A stretch of 5,693 bases of DNA from contig QKDF01000060.1 of the NCBI GenBank assembly GCA_003245395.1, forward strand, positions 1 through 5,693, in the 5' to 3' direction. This stretch comes from Clostridia bacterium. Its GTDB lineage: Bacteria; Bacillota; Clostridia; Oscillospirales; Oscillospiraceae. Shown in pieces: positions 1 to 4,945 of this stretch. The notes beneath the pieces were generated by a model. The model was not told where the DNA came from, did no database searches, and saw only the letters and a program-made list of their open reading frames with translations. A program made the translations under genes and the position numbers. Position 1 is the first letter of the stretch. Each line of letters begins with the position of its first letter.

Positions 1-964
1 CGGTATAGATGATGCTGCTGCTGATGTCGCAGGGCTGCAGTCCGGCAATTGCCTCCAGCAGCTGTTTCTGTCCGGAGCCGGAAATGCCGGCGATGCCCAG
101 AATTTCGCCGCCGAAAGCGGTGAAATTCACATCCGACAGGCGGCATACGCCGTCCTTGTCCCGGACCGTCAGATGCTGCACCTCAATACGCTGTGTCACT
201 TTTTCCGCCTTGGGACAGTCGATATTCAGCGTGACTGCATGGCCTACCATCATATCGGTGAGCTTCTGTGGGCTGGTGTCGGCGGTAGCCACATCGCCGA
301 TAAACTGGCCCTTGCGCAGCACGGCCACCCGGTCGGACACGTCCATCACCTCATGGAGTTTGTGGGTGATGATAACGAGCGCTTTGCCGTCTTTTTTCAT
401 GTTCCGCATGACGGCAAACAGCTTGTCTGTTTCCTGCGGGGTCAAAACAGCGGTGGGTTCGTCCAGAATCAGAATGTCGGCGCCCCGGTAAAGTACCTTG
501 ACAATTTCCACCGTCTGCTTTTGGGACACAGACATGTCATAGATCTTCTGGTTGGGGTCGATATCGAATCCATAACGGTCGGCAATTTCCTTGACACGGG
601 CGGCGATGGCTTTGCGGTCAAGCTTGCCGTCTTCCTTCAGGCCAAGCACGATGTTTTCGGCCGCGGTAAAAACGTCCACCAGCTTGAAGTGCTGATGGAT
701 CATACCAATTCCCAGGTCAAAGGCGTCCTTGGGAGAGCAGATGGAGACCTCTTTTCCATTGACCAGGATTTGCCCCTGATCGGGGTAATAGATACCGGCG
801 AGCATATTCATCAGCGTGGTTTTTCCGCTGCCATTCTCACCCAGAAGTGAGAGAATTTCGCCGCGCCTGAGTTCAAGGTCCACCTTGTCATTGGCAATCA
901 CTTCGCCGAATCGCTTGGTGATTTGCTTCATCTGGACTGCGGTTACAGTGTCCAAAAAGACCAT
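1..964 (-). CDS. BMP/nucleoside-type ABC transporter ATP-binding protein, C-terminal part cut by window edge
   Basis: Cytoplasmic ATPase subunit of an importer related to YufO/NupO-type nucleoside transporters; two ATPase domains in one chain. The 321 visible codons show the complete first domain: Walker A GENGSGKTT (42-50), Q-loop around MIHQH (88-92), signature MSVSQKQ (144-150), Walker B ILILDEP (164-170) and switch histidine in VIITHK (197-202). The second domain begins near residue 259; its Walker A region (GISGSGQK, 293-300) has Gln where the catalytic Lys is expected, as is usual for the second half of such proteins. The family is about 500 residues long, so roughly 180-200 residues lie beyond the left edge. 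The ATG at 964 directly follows AGGAAAGG, which is close; a TTG at 955 or the ATG at 931 (giving MKQITKRFG) are alternative starts. It has its own promoter and follows the binding-protein gene. Family assignment is firm; the substrate is inferred. Confidence 0.93.
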   Translation of the reverse strand, partial: MVFLDTVTAVQMKQITKRFGEVIANDKVDLELRRGEILSLLGENGSGKTTLMNMLAGIYYPDQGQILVNGKEVSICSPKDAFDLGIGMIHQHFKLVDVFTAAENIVLGLKEDGKLDRKAIAARVKEIADRYGFDIDPNQKIYDMSVSQKQTVEIVKVLYRGADILILDEPTAVLTPQETDKLFAVMRNMKKDGKALVIITHKLHEVMDVSDRVAVLRKGQFIGDVATADTSPQKLTDMMVGHAVTLNIDCPKAEKVTQRIEVQHLTVRDKDGVCRLSDVNFTAFGGEILGIAGISGSGQKQLLEAIAGLQPCDISSSIIYT

Positions 965-972
965 CCTTTCCT
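965..972 (-). promoter_or_regulatory. Shine-Dalgarno sequence of the ABC ATPase gene
   Basis: On the minus strand AGGAAAGG abuts the ATG at 964. The AGGA core is only 4 nt from that ATG, shorter than ideal, but about 13 nt from a TTG codon at 955. The site therefore supports initiation in this neighbourhood but does not settle which of the two codons is used. The in-frame ATG at 931 has no comparable site. Confidence 0.5.
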
Positions 973-987
973 GGTTGAACTGGAGGG

Positions 988-1005
988 GCCGGTAACGGAA
1001 CCGGC
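988..1005 (-). other. GC-rich leader hairpin ahead of the ABC ATPase gene
   Basis: GCCGGT and ACCGGC form a perfect 6-bp stem around a 6-nt loop. It lies between the predicted transcription start (about 1020) and the ribosome binding site, so it would be in the 5' untranslated leader. No T-run follows on the minus strand, so it is not a terminator. It could stabilise the mRNA or influence translation; the role is not known. Confidence 0.45.
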
Positions 1006-1026
1006 GGGCCTGCTTTTCCTGGTATG

Positions 1027-1055
1027 AGTATATCATGGATCGGGTATGATGTAAA
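1027..1055 (-). promoter_or_regulatory. Sigma-A-type promoter for the ABC ATPase gene
   Basis: On the minus strand: -35 TTTACA (1050-1055; 5 of 6 to consensus), a 17-bp spacer, and -10 TATACT (1027-1032; 5 of 6). A TGA directly before the -10 makes it an extended -10 (TGn). Predicted start of transcription is near 1020, giving a leader of about 55 nt. It sits downstream of the terminator of the binding-protein gene, so it can drive the ATPase and the expected permeases independently. Confidence 0.7.
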
Positions 1056-1152
1056 TTGGAAACCTAACAAATTTTTTAAAAGATCCACCTTTTTTTAGGA
1101 AAGCAGTCTATAAAGAAGAAAACTGATGGAAAAATTCTTCTGCAAATTGCAT

Positions 1153-1185
1153 AAAAAAAGAGGGGCTGCCTTTAGGCAGCCCCTC
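1153..1185 (-). terminator. Rho-independent terminator after the BMP lipoprotein gene
   Basis: On the minus strand an 11-bp perfect stem (GAGGGGCTGCC paired with GGCAGCCCCTC, 1160-1185) with a TAAA loop is followed by a run of seven T (1153-1159). It begins 16 nt past the stop codon of the binding-protein gene. It separates this gene from the ATPase of the same transporter, so most transcripts should encode the binding protein alone. Confidence 0.93.
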
Positions 1186-1201
1186 CGTTGGGACGCAGTG
1201 C

Positions 1202-2491
1202 TTAGTTGAGCTCAGTGATACCGTTAATCCGCAGAGAGAAGGAAGGAGCGGACTGGAAGTAAGACTCATGATAGTAACCGTCAGAGATAGCCTCGTCGGC
1301 ATCGTTGACAAAGTCACCGTTGGTATCGGAAGCGAAAGCGTGCGTAACGACACCGTTGGCATCCACAGCATAGGAGGTATCGCCATCCTTGGGAGCCGGG
1401 CAGGTGAAGGTGGAGGTGTCAAACACATGCAGGCTGCCGTCCTTGATGGCGGCAATCGCAGCGTCAACTGCGTCCTGGGTGCCGGGAGCGCAGGCAGAGC
1501 CCAGAGCGGAGAGCTGTACGCCGTTGTCGGCATAACCATAGCAGTAATCGCTCTTGAGGGTGCCGCCGTCCATAGCGGTCTTGATGATCTCTTCGTAGGC
1601 AACTTCCCAGTTGTTCTGGGGAGAGGTCAGAGCCACGTCGGGAGCGACGGAGAGCATATCCACATTGTAGCCAACGGAGTAGACGTTGGTGTTGCCGGCC
1701 TTATAGGCAGCCTCAACAGCAGAGGGAGCACCGGTAGAGTCGGCGTGCTGGCCGATGATAACGCAGCCGCGGGAAATCAGGGAGTTGGCAGCCTCGGCTT
1801 CAGCGGTCTGGTCAAACCAGGAGTTGGTGTAGGTCACGTCCATATGTGCATCGGGCACGATGGACTGGATGCCCAGGAAGAAAGAGGTGTAGCCGGAAAC
1901 CACTTCGGCATAGGGATAAGCGCCTACGTAGCCGATATAGGGATCCTTCACGGTGCCGGAATCCATCATTTCCTTGAGCTTCAGGCCAGCCACGATACCG
2001 GAGACATAGCGGGCCTCATAGATGTTGTCGAAATAGTTGCAGAAGTTGGTCAGGCCGGCAGTCTTGGCATGGGTGCCGGTAGCATGTGCGAAGTAGATGT
2101 CGGGATAATCCTTGGCAGCTTCCATCATGTAGGTCTCGTGACCGAAGGAGTTGGCGAAAATGATGTTGCAGCCCTGCTCAGCCAGGTCGACGGCTGCATC
2201 GTAGCATTTTTCGTCCTCACCGACGGAATACTTGAAGATAATGTTGGAATCGGGAATACCCAGCGCTTTGCAGGCGGCCTTGACACCCTCGATGTGCGCA
2301 TAGGTGTACCCTTCATTTTCGTCGCCCACCATGATGGCGCCGACCTTGAAATCAGATGTACTGGTGGAAGTGGCTGCAGAGCCGGCGGAGCCAGAAGAGG
2401 AGCCGGAACTGGACGCGGGAGTGGAGTTGCCGCAGGCAGCCAGGCTCATAGCCATCATGCCTGCCAGCAGCAGAGCAAGGAACTTCTTCAT
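1202..2491 (-). CDS. BMP-family substrate-binding lipoprotein of an ABC importer
   Basis: Predicted membrane-anchored extracellular binding protein that delivers a small solute, in this family usually a nucleoside or purine-like compound, to its ABC permease. The 429-residue product has a Lys-Lys start, a hydrophobic stretch and a lipobox LAAC (17-20), so Cys20 is the likely lipidated residue. A Ser/Gly/Ala/Thr-rich linker (22-46) follows. The BMP fold starts at DFKVGAIMVGDENEGYT (47-63) and includes EQGCNIIFANSFGHE (105-119), the GYVGAYPYAEVVSG segment (187-200), IIGQHADSTGAPSA (245-258) and SPQNNWEVAY (290-299). The C-terminal extension holds an EF-hand-like loop (389-400) and ends in INGITELN. 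The start is fixed by an AAGGAGG site 7 nt upstream. It has its own promoter and terminator and lies just upstream of the ATPase gene. Purine or urate as ligand is inferred from the neighbouring catabolic genes and is not shown by the sequence. Confidence 0.93.
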   Translation of the reverse strand: MKKFLALLLAGMMAMSLAACGNSTPASSSGSSSGSAGSAATSTSTSDFKVGAIMVGDENEGYTYAHIEGVKAACKALGIPDSNIIFKYSVGEDEKCYDAAVDLAEQGCNIIFANSFGHETYMMEAAKDYPDIYFAHATGTHAKTAGLTNFCNYFDNIYEARYVSGIVAGLKLKEMMDSGTVKDPYIGYVGAYPYAEVVSGYTSFFLGIQSIVPDAHMDVTYTNSWFDQTAEAEAANSLISRGCVIIGQHADSTGAPSAVEAAYKAGNTNVYSVGYNVDMLSVAPDVALTSPQNNWEVAYEEIIKTAMDGGTLKSDYCYGYADNGVQLSALGSACAPGTQDAVDAAIAAIKDGSLHVFDTSTFTCPAPKDGDTSYAVDANGVVTHAFASDTNGDFVNDADEAISDGYYHESYFQSAPSFSLRINGITELN

Positions 2492-2498
2492 TTTGTTT

Positions 2499-2505
2499 CC
2501 TCCTT
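2499..2505 (-). promoter_or_regulatory. Strong Shine-Dalgarno sequence of the BMP lipoprotein gene
   Basis: A perfect AAGGAGG on the minus strand lies 7 nt before the ATG at 2491. This fixes the start of the lipoprotein so that it includes the complete signal peptide, and it predicts high translation, as expected for a binding protein made in excess over its transporter. Confidence 0.9.
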
Positions 2506-2555
2506 ATAATTGTTGACAAGTAATGCAAGGATGACCGAGAATCCTCAATAGAAGT

Positions 2556-2584
2556 ATCATACAAGGTTAACCTTAAAAATTCAA
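2556..2584 (-). promoter_or_regulatory. Sigma-A-type promoter for the BMP lipoprotein gene
   Basis: On the minus strand: -35 TTGAAT (2579-2584; 4 of 6), exactly 17 bp of spacer, and -10 TATGAT (2556-2561; 5 of 6). The roughly 50 bases upstream are very A/T-rich, which could act as an UP element. Transcription should start near 2549, giving a leader of about 58 nt that contains no convincing riboswitch-like folding. The spacer contains a perfect palindrome, annotated separately. Confidence 0.7.
2563..2574. promoter_or_regulatory. 12-bp perfect palindrome, candidate operator in the promoter spacer
   Basis: AAGGTTAACCTT reads the same on both strands and lies entirely between the predicted -35 and -10 of the binding-protein promoter. 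A dimeric regulator bound here would block RNA polymerase, so this is a candidate repressor operator. The cognate regulator is not in the window, and a 12-bp palindrome can arise by chance in A/T-rich DNA. Confidence 0.45.
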
Positions 2585-2597
2585 CTCGAAAATTAAC

Positions 2598-2612
2598 AAA
2601 CTTTTAAAGTTT
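2598..2612. repeat. A/T-rich inverted repeat upstream of the BMP promoter
   Basis: AAACTTT and AAAGTTT form a perfect 7-bp inverted repeat around one central base, starting 14 bp upstream of the -35. TTAAC occurs beside it at 2593-2597 and 2611-2615, and again within the spacer palindrome (2567-2571). It could be a second regulator site or simply part of an A/T-rich UP element. Confidence 0.35.
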
Positions 2613-2680
2613 AACGCAAAATTTTGAAAAAAAGCCCAGCCTTTTTCCGTGCAAAATGTCAAGACATCTGAAAAACAACC

Positions 2681-2711
2681 AAAAAGAGAGCGGGTTTTCC
2701 GCTCTCTTTTT
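2681..2711 (-). terminator. Rho-independent terminator after the carbamate kinase gene (symmetrical)
   Basis: AAAAAGAGAGCGG and CCGCTCTCTTTTT form a perfect 13-bp stem with a 5-nt loop. The GC-rich core with A-run and T-run on either side makes it able to terminate in both directions. It starts 16 nt after the kinase stop codon. It ends the ygeY-ygeW-carbamate kinase transcript and insulates the downstream transporter promoter. Confidence 0.93.
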
Positions 2712-2727
2712 GTGAAATTATTTCCAA

Positions 2728-3660
2728 TTACTGCCGGATAGAGGTTCCGGTCTTTCCGGAGATGCCGTCTTTCGCCTTTTCCAGCAGGGTAATGAGGGCT
2801 GTGCGGCCCGGCTTGGATTCTGCGAACTTGACGGCTGCCTGCACCTTGGGCAGCATGGAGCCGGGAGCTAACTGCCCTTCGGCCTCATACTTGCGCGCTT
2901 GCTCCGGCGTCAGCGTGTCCAGCCATTGCTGGTTCGGTTTGCCGAAGTTGACGGCCACCTTTTCCACGGCGGTGAGGATGATCAGACTGTCGGCATCCAG
3001 CTCCTCAGCCAGGAGTTCGGAGGCGAAGTCTTTGTCGATGACGGCGCCCGCACCCCGCAGGTGGTTGCCCTCACGGATCACAGGGATGCCGCCTCCGCCC
3101 ACGGCGATGGCAATCTGCCCGGCATCCACCATGGTGCGGATGGTCTCGATCTCAATGATGGAGACGGGCTTGGGAGACGCCACGCAGCGGCGCCAACCCC
3201 GGCCGGCGTCCTCCATCACCGCGTTGCCTCTGCGGCGCATTTCCTCAGCCTCTTCCTCGGTCATGAATGTACCGATGGGCTTGGAGGGATGCTGGAAGGC
3301 GGGGTCATTCGGATTTACTTCCACCTGAGTGAGGATGGTGGCCACAGATTCGTGCATGCCGCGGTTAAGCAGCTCTTCACGCAGAGAGTTTTGCAGATCG
3401 TACCCGATATAGCCCTGGCTCATGGCAGTACACACCGACATGGGCGCCATGGGATGTTTGGGGTCTTCGCGGGAGAGGGTGGTCATCGCCACATTGATCA
3501 TACCCACCTGAGGACCGTTGCCGTGGGCGACCACGACCTGATGGCCCTCCTCAATCAGGTCCACAATGGCGCGGGCCGTGTACTTCACAGCGGCCATCTG
3601 CTCCGGCAGGTTGTTGCCCAGTGCGTTTCCGCCCAATGCAATGACAATACGCTTACCCAT
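2728..3660 (-). CDS. arcC: Carbamate kinase
   Basis: Cytoplasmic kinase that interconverts carbamoyl phosphate + ADP with ATP + carbamate (which falls apart to CO2 and NH3); in catabolic operons it makes ATP. At 310 residues it has the normal family length and looks complete. Amino-acid-kinase motifs are in order: ALGGNAL (8-14), HGNGPQVG (46-53), the GGGGIPV glycine loop (188-194), AVIDKD (206-211), LTAVEKV (229-235), GSMLPKV (267-273) and GRTALI (285-290). Start: AAGGGG lies about 12 nt upstream of the ATG, and the MGKRIVIALGGNA opening matches the family. It follows the carbamoyltransferase gene by 63 nt and is closed by a terminator, so it is the last gene of that operon. Its partner is probably the carbamoyl phosphate from the YgeW homologue. 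The symbol arcC is given by family; no arginine deiminase gene is visible, so an arginine pathway role is less likely. Confidence 0.96.
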   Translation of the reverse strand: MGKRIVIALGGNALGNNLPEQMAAVKYTARAIVDLIEEGHQVVVAHGNGPQVGMINVAMTTLSREDPKHPMAPMSVCTAMSQGYIGYDLQNSLREELLNRGMHESVATILTQVEVNPNDPAFQHPSKPIGTFMTEEEAEEMRRRGNAVMEDAGRGWRRCVASPKPVSIIEIETIRTMVDAGQIAIAVGGGGIPVIREGNHLRGAGAVIDKDFASELLAEELDADSLIILTAVEKVAVNFGKPNQQWLDTLTPEQARKYEAEGQLAPGSMLPKVQAAVKFAESKPGRTALITLLEKAKDGISGKTGTSIRQ

Positions 3661-3672
3661 AATGGTGACTTT

Positions 3673-3678
3673 CCCCTT
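3673..3678 (-). promoter_or_regulatory. Shine-Dalgarno sequence of the carbamate kinase gene
   Basis: AAGGGG on the minus strand lies 12 nt upstream of the ATG at 3660. The spacing is slightly long, but there is no better start nearby and the protein's N-terminus fits the family from this Met. Confidence 0.6.
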
Positions 3679-3698
3679 TAATCAAATATCCGCATGCT

Positions 3699-3716
3699 CT
3701 CCGGCGTATGCCGGAG
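3699..3716 (-). other. Intercistronic hairpin between ygeW and carbamate kinase genes
   Basis: CTCCGGC and GCCGGAG make a perfect 7-bp GC-rich stem with a 4-nt loop, starting 7 nt after the carbamoyltransferase stop codon. On the minus strand no T-run follows, so it should not terminate efficiently. It may be an mRNA stability or processing element that sets relative amounts of the two enzymes. A T-rich tract flanks it only on the plus strand, where no gene is expected. Confidence 0.5.
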
Positions 3717-3723
3717 GCTTTCT

Positions 3724-4917
3724 TTAGAACAGCTTGCGTTTGGCGTCGCTGCCCTCCAGGGCCATCAGAGCGGCCACGGGATCCTTCACCTTGGACATCA
3801 TGATCATGGCGGCGATGACATAGGGCTTGAAGGATGCCTGCTTGTACAGGGGGACCAAGTAACGGTCAAATACGCTGGCATCCACTTCGCCCTCCGGGCA
3901 GCTCAGTCCGGTGATGTCGGCGGGCAGGCAGTGCAGATACAGAGCGCTGCCGTCCTTCGTCCGCTTCATCATCTCCTCGGAGCAGGTCCAGTCCTTGTGC
4001 TGGGCATTCTGAGCCAGCAGCTGCTTTTCCAGAGCGTCAATGCCCGCCTGATCGCCAGCCTGATACAGCTTGGTGCGCTGCTCCATGGCGGCAAAAGGCG
4101 CCCAGGACTTGGGATAGACGATATCGGCGCCATCAAAGGCCTCTTCCATGGTGGCGACCTTTTTATAGGAGCCGCCGGTGGCAGCTGCGTTCTTGTGGGC
4201 GATGTTCTCTACTTCGGGCATCACGTCATATCCCTCGGGATGGGCCAGAACCACATCCATGCCGAAGCGGGTCATCAGACCGATGACGCCCTGGGGCACG
4301 GACAGGGGCTTGCCATAACTGGGGGAGTAGGCCCAGGTCATGGCGATCTTCTTGCCCTTCAGGTTCTCCACGCCGCCGAACTGGTGGATGATGTGCAGCA
4401 TGTCGGCCATGCACTGGGTGGGATGATCCACATCGCACTGCAGGTTGACCAGAGTGGGCTGCTGTTCCAGAATGCCGTCGCGATAGCCTTCGGTCACGGC
4501 ATCCATGAAGGTCTTCTGATACTTGTGGCCCTCGCCGATGAACATATCGTCGCGGATGCCGATGACGTCGGCCATGAAGGACACCATGTTGGCGGTCTCA
4601 CGGACGGTTTCGCCGTGGGCGATCTGAGACTTCTTCTCGTCCAGATCCTGTACGTTCAGACCCAGCAGGTTGCAGGCGGAAGCGAAAGAGAAGCGGGTGC
4701 GGGTGGAGTTGTCACGGAAGATGGAGATGCCCAGGCCGGAGTCGAAAATCCGGGTGGACTTGTTGCGCTCCCGCAGGTCCCGCAGGGCGTCGGCGACAGT
4801 GAAGATGGCCTCCAGCTCCTCGTCGGTCTTGTCCCAGGTCCAGTAGAAGTCGTTCTTGTACATATTGTTGATGTGCAGCTTTTCCAGATGCTTTGCCAGC
4901 TCTACGTTTTTAGACAT
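3724..4917 (-). CDS. ygeW: YgeW-family knotted carbamoyltransferase
   Basis: Cytoplasmic transcarbamylase of the YgeW type, a relative of ornithine and aspartate carbamoyltransferases whose physiological substrate has long been unclear. The 397 residues match the E. coli protein closely in length and, from memory, in sequence. Carbamoyl-phosphate motifs are intact: STRTR (71-75), DHPTQ (164-168) and HCLPADI (329-335). IAHGETVRETANM (99-111) and the Pro-rich segment WAYSPSYGKPLSVPQG (195-210) are typical of the knotted branch. Where ornithine enzymes carry their ornithine-binding DxWxSMG motif, this protein has YPKSWAPF (268-275), so it should not be an ornithine enzyme. An AAAGGGG site 9 nt upstream supports the ATG. 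The gene lies 28 nt after the ygeY homologue and is followed by carbamate kinase. This order supports use in reverse, making carbamoyl phosphate from a carbamoylated purine-derived intermediate; that direction is inferred. Confidence 0.96.
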   Translation of the reverse strand: MSKNVELAKHLEKLHINNMYKNDFYWTWDKTDEELEAIFTVADALRDLRERNKSTRIFDSGLGISIFRDNSTRTRFSFASACNLLGLNVQDLDEKKSQIAHGETVRETANMVSFMADVIGIRDDMFIGEGHKYQKTFMDAVTEGYRDGILEQQPTLVNLQCDVDHPTQCMADMLHIIHQFGGVENLKGKKIAMTWAYSPSYGKPLSVPQGVIGLMTRFGMDVVLAHPEGYDVMPEVENIAHKNAAATGGSYKKVATMEEAFDGADIVYPKSWAPFAAMEQRTKLYQAGDQAGIDALEKQLLAQNAQHKDWTCSEEMMKRTKDGSALYLHCLPADITGLSCPEGEVDASVFDRYLVPLYKQASFKPYVIAAMIMMSKVKDPVAALMALEGSDAKRKLF

Positions 4918-4926
4918 GATCCATAA

Positions 4927-4933
4927 CCCCTTT
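4927..4933 (-). promoter_or_regulatory. Shine-Dalgarno sequence of the ygeW gene
   Basis: AAAGGGG on the minus strand, 9 nt upstream of the ATG at 4917, lies wholly in the 28-nt gap after the ygeY homologue. The gap is too short for a complete promoter, so the two genes are very probably co-transcribed. Confidence 0.75.
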
Positions 4934-4945
4934 ATCTATCGTGAT

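Noticed and set aside
173..850. Plus-strand open frame of 225 codons opposite the ABC ATPase
   Set aside because: Lies opposite the ATPase domain, whose Walker A, signature, Walker B and H-loop are all in the minus-strand frame.
888..1088. Minus-strand 66-codon frame in the gap before the ATPase
   Set aside because: It overlaps the ATPase start in another frame, spans the predicted promoter and leader hairpin, and has no clear ribosome binding site or family resemblance.
1114..1141. AGAAGAA/TTCTTCT inverted repeat downstream of the BMP terminator
   Set aside because: A weak A/T-rich 7-bp stem with a 14-nt loop; likely chance in an A/T-rich intergenic region.
1268..2509. Plus-strand open frame of 413 codons opposite the BMP lipoprotein gene
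   Set aside because: It is an antisense shadow of a well-supported gene. Its product is Gly/Val/His-rich with no recognisable domain, and it lacks its own promoter and ribosome binding site.
2492..2560. Possible purine riboswitch in the leader of the BMP lipoprotein gene
   Set aside because: The predicted leader is only about 58 nt, with no three-way-junction pattern, and no alternative terminator lies before the start codon.
2629..2646. AAAAAG/CTTTTT pairing around CCCAGC, possible second terminator
   Set aside because: The stem has only one GC pair and would be unstable; the strong terminator at 2681-2711 already explains the end of the transcript.
2656..2667. ATGTC-AA-GACAT near-palindrome containing a TTGACA on the minus strand
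   Set aside because: No -10-like sequence occurs 16-18 bp downstream (the bases there are CTGGGC), so it is not a promoter. The 5-bp stem with a 2-nt loop is too short to call.
2899..3681. Plus-strand open frame of 260 codons opposite carbamate kinase
   Set aside because: His/Asp/Gly-rich antisense translation of a clear carbamate kinase gene; no independent evidence of expression.
3694..4926. Plus-strand open frame of 410 codons opposite the carbamoyltransferase gene
   Set aside because: It covers almost exactly the whole ygeW gene on the other strand. Composition is typical of antisense to GC-rich codons, and the ygeW frame has all family motifs.
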